A DNA stretch of 64,000 bases, taken from contig NZ_BLBC01000007.1 in NCBI RefSeq assembly GCF_009684755.1, forward strand, positions 1-64,000, in the 5' to 3' direction. Shown here in pieces: positions 49,170 through 60,515 of this stretch. This DNA comes from Capnocytophaga felis. Lineage in GTDB: Bacteria > Bacteroidota > Bacteroidia > Flavobacteriales > Flavobacteriaceae. The notes beneath the pieces are model-generated. The model searched no databases and was not told the DNA's origin. It saw only the letters and a program-made list of their open reading frames with translations. Position 1 is the stretch's first letter. The number at the start of each line of letters is the position of its first letter. Both the position numbers and the translations under genes were made by a program.

Positions 49170-49183
49170 TGTATTAAATTATT

Positions 49184-50524
49184 ATGAAGTTTATCGAGAA
49201 CCTAACCAACATTTGGAAAATAGAAGAGTTAAAAAATCGTATTATTTTAACTTTAGGGATATTGTTAGTTTATCGTTTTGGGGCACATATAGTTCTCCCT
49301 GGAGTTGATTCAACTCAGTTGCACGAGTTGGCTACAAAGACTTCAGGCGGGGGCTTGCTTGATATCTTAAACGCTTTTACTGGAGGAGCTTTCGCTAACG
49401 CTTCAGTTTTTGCATTAGGTATTATGCCTTACATTTCTGCTTCAATTGTAGTTCAGTTGATGGGGATAGCAATTCCTTACTTACAAAAACTACAGAAGGA
49501 AGGAGAAAGTGGCCGAAGAAAGATAAATCAAATTACTCGATGGCTAACCATTGCGATATGTATTGTTCAGGCTCCTGTTTACCTTTACGGAATAGGTCAG
49601 TTGGGTGTGCCTGACAGTGCTTTTGTACTTGGGAAAGGACTTGATTTCATTATTCCTGCTGTTCTGATTCTTGTAACAGGAACTATTTTTGCAATGTGGT
49701 TGGGAGAAAAAATCACAGACAAAGGTATAGGTAATGGTATTTCGTTACTTATTATGGTTGGGATTATCGCTCGTTTACCAATGGCTTTTGCAGCAGAGTT
49801 TGATGCTCGTGTTGCACAGTCAAATGGTGGATTGATGATGATTCTTATCGAGATTATTATTTGGTTTGTGATTATATTACTTTGTATTTATCTAATCAAA
49901 GCAACTCGTCAAATACCTGTTCAGTACGCACGTAGAACAGCAGATGGAGGTGTGGCAGTTGAAAAAAATATATTTGGTGCTCGCCAATATATCCCTTTGA
50001 AATTAAATGCATCGGGGGTTATGCCAATTATCTTTGCACAAGCTTTGATGTTTATACCAGCAACAGTTGCTGGCTTATCCAAGTCAGAAACAGCTTTGAG
50101 TATTCAGCAGGCTTTTAGTAATATGTTCGGTTTTTGGTACAACTTGCTATTTGCAACAATGATTATATTGTTCACTTATTTTTATACGGCAATTACAGTG
50201 CCAACTAATAAGATGGCTGACGACTTAAAAAGAAGTGGAGGTTTCATTCCGGGGATACGTCCAGGAAAGGAAACAAGTGACTATTTGGATAAAATTATGT
50301 CACTTATCACGTTCCCTGGTTCTATATTTTTGGCTTTAATCGCTGTTTTCCCTGCTTTCTTGAAAGTTATTGGAATGCAAGATGGGTGGGCGTTGTTTTA
50401 TGGAGGAACTTCGCTACTAATTTTGGTGGGAGTTGCCATAGATACGATGCAACAGGTTAATTCATACTTGCTAAATCGTCATTATGACGGTTTGATGAAA
50501 ACTGGTAAAAACAGAAAGGCTTAA
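49184..50524 (+). CDS. secY: Protein translocase subunit SecY
   Basis: The 446-residue channel subunit has ten hydrophobic helices. The first cytoplasmic stretch and plug region read [14 protein letters not shown] and [21 protein letters not shown]. The C-terminal ribosome-contact loops include [19 protein letters not shown]. Its place after rplO is universal. In this cluster neither adk nor map follows; infA begins five bases later. Confidence 0.98.
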   Translation: MKFIENLTNIWKIEELKNRIILTLGILLVYRFGAHIVLPGVDSTQLHELATKTSGGGLLDILNAFTGGAFANASVFALGIMPYISASIVVQLMGIAIPYLQKLQKEGESGRRKINQITRWLTIAICIVQAPVYLYGIGQLGVPDSAFVLGKGLDFIIPAVLILVTGTIFAMWLGEKITDKGIGNGISLLIMVGIIARLPMAFAAEFDARVAQSNGGLMMILIEIIIWFVIILLCIYLIKATRQIPVQYARRTADGGVAVEKNIFGARQYIPLKLNASGVMPIIFAQALMFIPATVAGLSKSETALSIQQAFSNMFGFWYNLLFATMIILFTYFYTAITVPTNKMADDLKRSGGFIPGIRPGKETSDYLDKIMSLITFPGSIFLALIAVFPAFLKVIGMQDGWALFYGGTSLLILVGVAIDTMQQVNSYLLNRHYDGLMKTGKNRKA

Positions 50525-50529
50525 GGTTT

Positions 50530-50745
50530 ATGGCTAAGCAAGCAGCAATAGAACAAGATGGAACAATTGTAGAAGCGTTGTCAAACGCAATGTTTCGAGT
50601 TGAGTTGGATAATGGGCACGTAGTGATAGCTCATATCTCTGGTAAGATGCGTATGCATTACATAAAATTACTTCCTGGGGATAAGGTAAAACTTGAAATG
50701 AGTCCCTATGATTTAAGTAAAGCTCGAATTACGTATCGTTACTAA
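50530..50745 (+). CDS. infA: Translation initiation factor IF-1
   Basis: The 71-residue OB-fold factor begins [20 protein letters not shown]. It has the conserved block [20 protein letters not shown] and ends ARITYRY. Its length is normal. It is followed by a 242-base gap before rpmJ. Confidence 0.98.
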   Translation: MAKQAAIEQDGTIVEALSNAMFRVELDNGHVVIAHISGKMRMHYIKLLPGDKVKLEMSPYDLSKARITYRY

Positions 50746-50792
50746 AAGAGATTCGATTAGAAAATTTTTATAGAATGCTTGAATAAGATAAA

Positions 50793-50826
50793 AACTTTGT
50801 CAAAGTTTTTTAACTTTGGCAAAGTT
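50793..50826 (+). repeat. Two tandem copies of a 15-bp palindrome in the infA-rpmJ gap
   Basis: AACTTTGTCAAAGTT (50793-50807) and AACTTTGGCAAAGTT (50812-50826) are each self-complementary apart from the centre, and they also pair with each other. A hairpin of the whole unit is strong. Downstream sequence is not a clean T tract. It could act as a terminator or attenuator, an mRNA processing site, or a double operator. The rest of the gap is AT-rich. Confidence 0.7.
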
Positions 50827-50951
50827 CTGTATGATGAGTACTTTTCTGGTAATCAGTTTGGTATAAGTTATTTTATCAAATAGAATGCATTTTGATAAAA
50901 ATTAGGAGTAGTATTTTATTTTAAAATTACATATAAATTCAAAATATTTTG

Positions 50952-50959
50952 TAGTTTTG
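50952..50959 (+). promoter_or_regulatory. Internal promoter before rpmJ
   Basis: TAGTTTTG is an exact TAnnTTTG match 28 bases before the rpmJ ATG. It suggests that the alpha part (rpmJ-rpsM-rpsK-rpsD-rpoA-rplQ) can be transcribed on its own. Confidence 0.55.
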
Positions 50960-50987
50960 CAAACTCTATTGATTAAACAATAAAGAA

Positions 50988-51104
50988 ATGAAAGTTAGAG
51001 CATCAATTAAAAAGAGAAGTCCCGAGTGCATAGTTGTGCGTAGAAAAGGGGTGTTGTACGTAATTAACAAAAAGAATCCTAAATTTAAACAAAGACAAGG
51101 ATAA
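50988..51104 (+). CDS. rpmJ: 50S ribosomal protein L36 (zinc-free type)
   Basis: This 38-residue gene begins [14 protein letters not shown] and ends NPKFKQRQG, both hallmark L36 stretches. Only one Cys remains (Cys14), and the CxxC...C/H zinc ligands of the classic form are replaced. It is therefore the C-minus type, which does not need zinc. It lies two bases before rpsM, in the canonical place. Confidence 0.96.
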   Translation: MKVRASIKKRSPECIVVRRKGVLYVINKKNPKFKQRQG

Positions 51105-51106
51105 TT

Positions 51107-51481
51107 ATGGCAAGAATTGCAGGTATTGATTTACCAAAGAATAAACGTGGAGTTATTGGATTAACTTACATTTTTGGTATAGGAAAAAGTAGAGCTAAAG
51201 AAATTTTAGAAAAGGCTCAAGTTAATGAGGACAAAAAAGTAAACGAATGGAATGATGAAGAAATCACAAGCATTCGTGAGGCGGTTGCGTCTTATAAAAT
51301 TGAAGGAGAATTGCGTTCTGAAATTCAATTAAACATAAAACGTTTAATGGATATTGGTTGCTATCGTGGAATTCGTCACAGAATTGGCTTGCCACTACGT
51401 GGACAAAAAACTAAGAACAATTCTCGTACAAGAAAAGGTAGAAGAAAAACTGTTGCTAACAAGAAAAAAGCAACTAAATAA
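51107..51481 (+). CDS. rpsM: 30S ribosomal protein S13
   Basis: The 124-residue head protein begins [20 protein letters not shown]. Its conserved C-terminal region is [16 protein letters not shown], and a basic tail follows that contacts the P-site tRNA. It opens the alpha segment after rpmJ. Confidence 0.98.
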   Translation: MARIAGIDLPKNKRGVIGLTYIFGIGKSRAKEILEKAQVNEDKKVNEWNDEEITSIREAVASYKIEGELRSEIQLNIKRLMDIGCYRGIRHRIGLPLRGQKTKNNSRTRKGRRKTVANKKKATK

Positions 51482-51494
51482 TAAGTAGGTTAGT

Positions 51495-51896
51495 ATGGCA
51501 AAATCAAATGCAAAGAACGCAAAGGTTTCTAAAAAGAGAAAGGTAGTTGTAGAATCAGTGGGTGAGGCACACGTTTCTGCTACATTCAACAACGTGATTA
51601 TTTCTCTTACAAATAAAAAAGGAGACGTGATTTCTTGGTCGTCAGCTGGTAAAATGGGATTCCGTGGGTCTAAGAAAAATACACCGTATGCTGCACAAGT
51701 AGCCGCTGAAGATGCTGCAAAAGTGGCTTTTGACGCTGGTTTGAAAAAAGTAAAAGTGTATGTTAAAGGACCAGGAAACGGAAGAGAGTCAGCTATCAGA
51801 ACAATTCACAATGCTGGAATTGAAGTTACTGAAATCATTGATGTTACTCCGCTACCCCACAATGGTTGTCGTCCACCAAAAAGACGTAGAGTTTAA
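51495..51896 (+). CDS. rpsK: 30S ribosomal protein S11
   Basis: The 133-residue platform protein contains [20 protein letters not shown] and ends with ITDVTP-like [18 protein letters not shown], typical of S11. The basic N-terminal leader is slightly longer than in E. coli. Confidence 0.98.
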   Translation: MAKSNAKNAKVSKKRKVVVESVGEAHVSATFNNVIISLTNKKGDVISWSSAGKMGFRGSKKNTPYAAQVAAEDAAKVAFDAGLKKVKVYVKGPGNGRESAIRTIHNAGIEVTEIIDVTPLPHNGCRPPKRRRV

Positions 51897-51932
51897 TTTT
51901 AATAATAACAAACGAGAGGATTTTGATTATCG

Positions 51933-51942
51933 AAGGAGGATG
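51933..51942 (+). promoter_or_regulatory. Strong SD-like sequence in the rpsK-rpsD spacer
   Basis: AAGGAGGATG lies 38 bases before the rpsD ATG. It is directly followed by CCTTAA, so the embedded ATG opens a two-codon frame (Met-Pro-stop). Shine-Dalgarno sequences are rare in this window, and this one is too far from rpsD to act in the normal way. A regulatory or re-initiation role is possible. Confidence 0.4.
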
Positions 51943-51979
51943 CCTTAATTCATAATCCCTTTCATCTAAAAAGAATAAA

Positions 51980-52585
51980 ATGGCAAGATATACAGGACCA
52001 AAAACGAAAATAGCTCGTAAGTTTGGAGAGGCTATTTTTGGAGATGATAAATCTTTTGAGAAGAAAAATTATCCACCAGGGCAACACGGTATTGCCCGCC
52101 GTAGAGCAAAACGCTCTGAGTATGCTATTCAGTTGCAAGAGAAGCAAAAAGCAAAATACACGTATGGTATTTTAGAGAAGCAATTCCGCAACTTGTATGA
52201 GAAAGCAAAAAGAAGTAAACACGTTACAGGTGAGGTGTTATTGCAATTATGCGAGTCACGTTTAGATAATGTGGTTTACCGTATGGGAATAGCTCCAACA
52301 CGTAGTGCAGCTCGTCAATTAGTATCGCACCGTCATATCACAGTAAATGGGAATATTGTTAACATTCCTTCTTACGCTTTAAAACCAGGAGATGTAGTAG
52401 GTGTTCGTGAGAAATCAAAATCATTGAGTGTAATAGAGAACTCATTGGCTTCTAATAGCACTGTTTATGAATGGATTACTTGGAATACTGAAAAATTAGA
52501 AGGTACATTTGTTGCCGTTCCTCAACGTATCCAAATTCCTGAAAATATTAAAGAACAGTTAATCGTAGAGTTGTACTCTAAATAA
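51980..52585 (+). CDS. rpsD: 30S ribosomal protein S4
   Basis: The 201-residue assembly-initiator protein begins [20 protein letters not shown]. Its S4 RNA-binding domain reads [20 protein letters not shown] and [18 protein letters not shown]. The zinc-type CxxC N-terminus is absent. An 83-base spacer with an SD-like sequence separates it from rpsK. S4 regulates the alpha operon in E. coli. Confidence 0.98.
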   Translation: MARYTGPKTKIARKFGEAIFGDDKSFEKKNYPPGQHGIARRRAKRSEYAIQLQEKQKAKYTYGILEKQFRNLYEKAKRSKHVTGEVLLQLCESRLDNVVYRMGIAPTRSAARQLVSHRHITVNGNIVNIPSYALKPGDVVGVREKSKSLSVIENSLASNSTVYEWITWNTEKLEGTFVAVPQRIQIPENIKEQLIVELYSK

Positions 52586-52607
52586 TAAATAAGACAGCAG
52601 TCAAATT

Positions 52608-53600
52608 ATGGCATTATTCAACTTTCAAAAACCCGATAAGGTTATAATGATTGAATCATCTGATTTTGAGGGGCGATTTGAATTTCGTCCTTTGGAACCA
52701 GGTTATGGTTTAACTATAGGTAACGCATTACGTAGAGTTATGCTCTCTTCTTTAGAGGGTTTCGCAATCACTTCTGTAAAATTTGATAAAGTAGGACACG
52801 AGTTTTCTACTATATCAGGTGTTGTAGAAGATGTTACTGAAATTATCTTGAATTTGAAACAAGTTCGTTTTAAACGACAGATTGAAGATGTAGAGAATGA
52901 AACAGCAACAATTTCTGTTTCAGGAAAAAAACAGTTGACTGCCGGTGATTTTCAGAAGTATCTATCAGGATTTCAAATCTTGAACACAGATTTGGTAATT
53001 TGTAATATGGAATCGTCAGTAACTTTTGATATGGAGATAACCATTGATAAGGGGCGTGGCTATGTTCCTGCAGAGGAAAATGCAAATCCGAATGCAGCGA
53101 TAGGAGTTATCGCAACCGATGCAATTTTTACACCTATCAAAAATGTTAAGTATTCTGTTGAGAATTACCGTGTTGAACAAAAAACTGACTATGAAAAGTT
53201 AGTTTTTGAAATCAAGACAGATGGTTCAATACATCCAAGACAAGCTTTAACAGAGGCAGCAAAAACGTTGATTCATCATTTTATGTTGTTTTCCGATGAA
53301 AGAATTACCTTGGAATCTGATGAAATTGCTCAAATTGATGCTTACGACGAGGAGTCATTACATATGCGTCAGTTATTGAAAACCAAGTTGATGGATATGG
53401 ACTTGTCGGTTAGAGCGTTAAACTGTTTGAAAGCCGCCGAAGTTGATACTTTGGGCGATTTGGTTTCGTTCAACAAAGCTGATTTGATGAAATTTAGAAA
53501 TTTCGGAAAGAAATCACTTACAGAACTTGATGAATTGGTTGCCAATAAAGGTTTAACATTCGGGATGGATTTGTCAAAGTATAAGTTAGATAGAGATTAA
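52608..53600 (+). CDS. rpoA: RNA polymerase alpha subunit
   Basis: The 330-residue subunit has the assembly domain (about 1-230: [20 protein letters not shown]) and a flexible linker. The C-terminal DNA- and activator-binding domain (about 255-320) carries the helix-hairpin-helix [20 protein letters not shown]. Normal length and the usual position between rpsD and rplQ. Confidence 0.98.
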   Translation: MALFNFQKPDKVIMIESSDFEGRFEFRPLEPGYGLTIGNALRRVMLSSLEGFAITSVKFDKVGHEFSTISGVVEDVTEIILNLKQVRFKRQIEDVENETATISVSGKKQLTAGDFQKYLSGFQILNTDLVICNMESSVTFDMEITIDKGRGYVPAEENANPNAAIGVIATDAIFTPIKNVKYSVENYRVEQKTDYEKLVFEIKTDGSIHPRQALTEAAKTLIHHFMLFSDERITLESDEIAQIDAYDEESLHMRQLLKTKLMDMDLSVRALNCLKAAEVDTLGDLVSFNKADLMKFRNFGKKSLTELDELVANKGLTFGMDLSKYKLDRD

Positions 53601-53630
53601 CCCGCTTTTGCGTTATTTAATTAAGGAAAG

Positions 53631-54104
53631 ATGAGACACGGAAATAAAATTAATCATTTAGGAAGAAAAACCGCTCACAGAAAAGCAATGTTAGCTAATA
53701 TGGCTTGTTCATTGATTGAGCACAAGAGAATAAATACGACTTTGGCAAAGGCAAAAGCTCTTAAGTTGTTTATAGAGCCATTAGTGACAAAGTCAAAAGA
53801 GGATACGACTCACAACCGTCGTATTGCTTTCAGTAAATTAAGAAATAAATATGCTGTAACTGAACTGTTCAAAGAAGTTTCTGTAAAAGTAGGAGACAGA
53901 CCAGGAGGATACACACGTATTATAAAATTAGGAAACCGTTTGGGAGATAATGCAGAGATGGCATTGATAGAATTGGTTGATTATAATACAACTTACAATG
54001 TAGAAAAGGCTTCTAGTAAGAAAAAAGCTACACGTCGTGGTAGAAAAAAATCTGCTGAGTCAACCGAACAAAAAGAAGTTGCAAATACAGAATCAGCTGA
54101 ATAA
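53631..54104 (+). CDS. rplQ: 50S ribosomal protein L17
   Basis: The 157-residue protein begins [20 protein letters not shown]. It keeps the conserved [20 protein letters not shown]. It is about 30 residues longer than E. coli L17 because of a Lys/Glu/Ser-rich tail, common in Bacteroidota. It is the last gene of the superoperon and is followed by a strong terminator. Confidence 0.98.
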   Translation: MRHGNKINHLGRKTAHRKAMLANMACSLIEHKRINTTLAKAKALKLFIEPLVTKSKEDTTHNRRIAFSKLRNKYAVTELFKEVSVKVGDRPGGYTRIIKLGNRLGDNAEMALIELVDYNTTYNVEKASSKKKATRRGRKKSAESTEQKEVANTESAE

Positions 54105-54126
54105 TTTAAGAACTTTATTAAGTTTT

Positions 54127-54161
54127 GAAAAAGACAAGTATTCAAATACTTGTCTTTTTTT
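54127..54161 (+). terminator. Terminator of the ribosomal superoperon
   Basis: AAAAGACAAGTA pairs with TACTTGTCTTTT around a TTCAAA loop and is followed by more T residues. It lies 23 bases after rplQ. Confidence 0.9.
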
Positions 54162-54247
54162 GTTTAATTATAAATGTGTTGTTTCTACTTATTAATTATA
54201 TTTTTGTTGTAATTATAACTTTTTGTGAAACATAATAATATTGTTTA

Positions 54248-54255
54248 TACTTTTG
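54248..54255 (+). promoter_or_regulatory. -7 box of the nhaC-type gene
   Basis: TACTTTTG is an exact TAnnTTTG match 22 bases before the ATG. TTG at 54223-54225 may be the -33 element. Confidence 0.6.
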
Positions 54256-54277
54256 CCTTACAACTTAATAAAAAAGA

Positions 54278-55726
54278 ATGAAAAAAGAACATTTGCGTAG
54301 TATCTCATTGCTTGAAGCTATTTTTCCGATAACAGTGCTTATTATCCTTTTGGGGTATAATGTATTTTTTGTGTATGGAGATAATGCTCTTGGAGGTTCA
54401 AATCAATTTATTTTGCTTTTTGGAGCCGCCGTTGCAGTTGTGGTCGGAATTTTTAACAAAGTTCCAATCCATACGATGACACAAGAAATATACAATAACA
54501 TAAAGTCCACCAGCGGGGCAATTCTTATCTTGCTTTTGGTGGGAGCTTTATCGGGAACGTGGTTATTGAGCGGAATTATACCTTCAATGATTTATTATGG
54601 ATTGAAAATTCTGACTCCATCGATATTCTTACCTGCTTGTGTGATTATCTGCTCTTTGGTTTCGGTGGCTGTAGGCAGTAGCTGGACAACTTCTGCAACA
54701 ATAGGAATTGCTTTGGTGGGTATCGGAAGCTCTTTAGGAATTCACGAAGGGCTTATTGGAGGAGCAATTATTTCAGGTGGATATTTCGGAGATAAAATGT
54801 CACCAATGAGTGACACAACTAATTTGGCACCAGCTTTAGCTGGAACGGATATATTTACCCACATACGATATATGTCTTTAACCACAGTTCCTACAATCAC
54901 TATTACATTGATAATCTTCACAATTATAGGATTAAACCTTGAAACAGTAGGTGTTTCGGATACAACTGCGATACAGAATGCCATCTTGGAGCGATTTAAT
55001 GTTACGCCTTGGGTATTTATTGTTCCCGCTATAATTTTGCTAATGATTTACAAGAAAGCAGAACCATTAGTGGCTTTATTCTGTGGTGTACTTTTGGGGG
55101 CAATATTTGCAATTTTATTTCAGCAGAATTTACTACTGGAATTAACCCAAAAATCAACGTTAGAGTTTTCCGCTCTTTACAAAGTAATTATGGAAACAAT
55201 AACAACTTCTACACAAATACCTACGGATAACGAAGCTCTGAACGAATTGTTTTCTTCTTCAGGAATGAGTGGAATGCTCAACACAATATGGCTTATTATC
55301 TGTGCGATGGCTTTTGGCGGTGTTATGGAGGCTATTGGAGCTTTAGAACGTATAACTGCTTTTTTATTGCATTTATTTACTTCTGCCTTTGGATTATTTG
55401 CCAGCACGGTTATGAGTTGCTTGGCGTTAAATATCACCACTTCCGACCAATATTTAGCGTTGGTAGTGCCGGGGAAAATGTTCTCTAAAGCGTATGCAAG
55501 AAAAGGATTAGCTCCTGAAAACTTAAGCAGAACATTGGAAGATTCAGGTACGGTGACTTCTGTTTTAGTTCCGTGGAATACTTGTGCCGCCTACAATAGC
55601 GGAGTTTTAGGAATTCCGACCTTGACGTATCTTCCGTATGCGTTTTTTAACATATTAAGTCCGTTTATGACACTTCTTTTTGTGGCATTAAATATCAAAA
55701 TAAGAAAGATAGAATTCAATAAGTAA
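54278..55726 (+). CDS. nhaC: Na+/H+ antiporter NhaC
   Basis: The 482-residue inner-membrane antiporter has about 11 to 13 hydrophobic helices. It belongs to the NhaC/ion-transporter superfamily that exports Na+ in exchange for protons. Conserved charged stretches within helices include GGYFGDKMSPMSDTTNLAPA and, near the C-terminus, LSRTLEDSGTVTSVLVPWNTCAAYNSG (in part). Such motifs are typical for NhaC and for the related malate/lactate antiporters (MleN), so the substrate set is not certain. It is monocistronic between the superoperon terminator and a strong hairpin. Confidence 0.9.
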   Translation: MKKEHLRSISLLEAIFPITVLIILLGYNVFFVYGDNALGGSNQFILLFGAAVAVVVGIFNKVPIHTMTQEIYNNIKSTSGAILILLLVGALSGTWLLSGIIPSMIYYGLKILTPSIFLPACVIICSLVSVAVGSSWTTSATIGIALVGIGSSLGIHEGLIGGAIISGGYFGDKMSPMSDTTNLAPALAGTDIFTHIRYMSLTTVPTITITLIIFTIIGLNLETVGVSDTTAIQNAILERFNVTPWVFIVPAIILLMIYKKAEPLVALFCGVLLGAIFAILFQQNLLLELTQKSTLEFSALYKVIMETITTSTQIPTDNEALNELFSSSGMSGMLNTIWLIICAMAFGGVMEAIGALERITAFLLHLFTSAFGLFASTVMSCLALNITTSDQYLALVVPGKMFSKAYARKGLAPENLSRTLEDSGTVTSVLVPWNTCAAYNSGVLGIPTLTYLPYAFFNILSPFMTLLFVALNIKIRKIEFNK

Positions 55727-55850
55727 CTATTCACTTTTTTGACTTATAAATATTTTAGTTTGATTCTATTGAGAATTAGCAATGATTCGGTTACGTAAAA
55801 TGGAGTAAAAATTTATAAAAAGAAATTTTGTTTTTCTATGAATTGATATT

Positions 55851-55897
55851 AAACCTGTCTAAATTTTAAAAAAGTAAAAATTTAGACAGGTTTTTAT
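55851..55897 (+). terminator. Strong hairpin terminator after nhaC-type gene
   Basis: AAACCTGTCTAAATTT (55851-55866) and its perfect complement (55878-55893) form a 16-bp stem around an 11-base loop, followed by a T-rich stretch. It lies 125 bases after the stop. The sequence between holds nothing else. Confidence 0.75.
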
Positions 55898-55973
55898 ATT
55901 TTGAAGATAAACATCTAAAAATTAACGAAATGAGATATGTAGCTTTTAATTTTATAAGTTGGAATAATTTTCT

Positions 55974-55981
55974 TATTTTTG
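55974..55981 (+). promoter_or_regulatory. -7 box of the second beta-galactosidase gene
   Basis: TATTTTTG is an exact TAnnTTTG match 67 bases before the ATG. It is followed by GTGGA, like the box of the first beta-galactosidase gene. Confidence 0.55.
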
Positions 55982-56039
55982 TGGACATTCATTTTGTGAG
56001 TGGATAAGTTAAATTTTGAATCAATCAAACTAATATTAA

Positions 56040-59219
<3,180 letters not shown>

Positions 59220-59232
59220 AATAAAAAGGGAA

Positions 59233-59276
59233 GCGAAAGAAAGTACTTATAAAAATTTTAAAGTACTTTCTTTCGC
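59233..59276. terminator. 16-bp perfect hairpin spanning the end of batE
   Basis: GCGAAAGAAAGTACTT (59233-59248) pairs with its exact complement (59261-59276) around a 12-base AT loop. It is 13 bases past the beta-galactosidase stop, and its right half codes for the last residues of batE. No T tract follows on either side. Confidence 0.65.
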
Positions 59277-60002
59277 CCAACCTATTTTTCCGTCAGCTAA
59301 TTTTATTTTTACCCAATCATTTAAACTTTCAATAATCTCAACCTTTGTGCCTTCGTGTAATAAAAAAGCCTCTGCACTGAAAGCATTGGGTTCAGAGAAT
59401 ACACGAACTGTTTTTTCAAACAAAATAGCATATTTCTCATTTTCGATATTTTTTCTGTGAAAATCAGCAATAAAATATGTTCCGATGCTACAAATTAGCC
59501 CGAGTAACATTGTTGTAAAGAAAAGGCGTTTGAAGATGGTTTTTTCCAGAAAATAATATAATAAGAAGCTAATTACGAACACAAATACTCCGATGATGGG
59601 AAAAATTGCCCACGTGCTTAATGAAAATAGTGAAACTATGGAATCAGAAAGATTCTTGAACCACGTTTTCGGAAGAGGCGTAATGGCATCAACGGTCATT
59701 TGATTAGCAAAAACCAAATTATTTTTAGCATCTTCATTTTCAGGATTGAGTTTCAACGCTTTTTCATAATAATAAATACTTTCGGGTACGTGATTGAGTT
59801 TGTAATGTGCATTCGCCAAGTTGTAATACAATGCCGATGATTCAAATCCCGAATCTAAAATGGACATATAACTCTCTACAGCTTTCTGAAAATTCCCAGA
59901 ATTGTAGCTTTCAGTAGCTTGTGAGAAAAGAGCATCGTTGTTTTGTGAGAAAAGTAAAAGAGGGTTGGATAATATAGCAAGAAAAATATATTTTTTCATC
60001 AT
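59247..60002 (-). CDS. batE: BatE: TPR and SH3 domain protein of the aerotolerance operon
   Basis: The 251-residue protein has a signal peptide (ending LFSQ) and TPR repeats over about 25-95 (SYNSGNFQKAVESYMSILDSG, then SALYYNLANAHYKLN in part). Two membrane helices (about 130-180) and a C-terminal bacterial SH3 domain (TKVEIIESLNDWVKIKLADG) follow. This layout is BatE of the Bacteroides aerotolerance locus. It is the last gene of the cluster, behind an unrecognised gene. Its 3' end lies in a hairpin shared with the convergent beta-galactosidase gene. Confidence 0.87.
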   Translation of the reverse strand: MMKKYIFLAILSNPLLLFSQNNDALFSQATESYNSGNFQKAVESYMSILDSGFESSALYYNLANAHYKLNHVPESIYYYEKALKLNPENEDAKNNLVFANQMTVDAITPLPKTWFKNLSDSIVSLFSLSTWAIFPIIGVFVFVISFLLYYFLEKTIFKRLFFTTMLLGLICSIGTYFIADFHRKNIENEKYAILFEKTVRVFSEPNAFSAEAFLLHEGTKVEIIESLNDWVKIKLADGKIGWAKESTLKFL

Positions 60003-60020
60003 AATATTACATTTTTGTGA

Positions 60021-60503
60021 CTAATAAAATTTTGATAATTCATTTGAGATTTTTCGGCAGTCATTCAAATAATCATCTGCATAACTTTCAATGAACTCAT
60101 ATTCTTCAAATTCAGTTACATTATTGATGAAGTAATCCAAACAAGTTTTTATGAGTTGTACTTCTTCTTTTGTCGCAATTATTCGGATAGTTATGTCATA
60201 AGGAAAGCTATTATCCTCATTTTTCATTGTAAACTTTCCTTCTTTAAGGCTTTCTGATAAAATCATAGCTAAGCTGACTAAAACGGAGGTAGATAAATTA
60301 AAATGAGGAATGAAATCTTCACTTTCTTTGTAGTACAAATCTCCATCTTTGAATGTTTTTTTCTCAATAACAGATTCTAAATGAATGTCCCTTATTATCT
60401 CCGATAAAGTGAACTCTTTTTGATTTTTCCACTTAAAATAATCCAATAACAATAGAGCATCATCGCTAACCCATTCGTTCCATAAATCAGTTATATATGA
60501 CAT
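60021..60503 (-). CDS. Protein of unknown function inside the bat operon
   Basis: I do not recognise a family. The 160-residue soluble product has no signal peptide or membrane helix. It is acidic and aromatic at the N-terminus (ITDLWNEWVSDDALLLLDYF), mixed helix/strand in the middle, and ends with an acidic helix (EFEEYEFIESYADDYLNDC). It lies 12 bases after batD and 18 before batE in the same direction, so co-transcription is likely. The Bacteroides batA-E set has no such gene between batD and batE, so it is an extra member here. Confidence 0.75.
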   Translation of the reverse strand: MSYITDLWNEWVSDDALLLLDYFKWKNQKEFTLSEIIRDIHLESVIEKKTFKDGDLYYKESEDFIPHFNLSTSVLVSLAMILSESLKEGKFTMKNEDNSFPYDITIRIIATKEEVQLIKTCLDYFINNVTEFEEYEFIESYADDYLNDCRKISNELSKFY

Positions 60504-60515
60504 ATTTTCAAATTT

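Noticed and set aside
51760-51948. 62-codon frame overlapping rpsK and its spacer
   Set aside because: Most of it is an out-of-frame reading of rpsK. Only the SD-like sequence at its end is of interest, reported separately.
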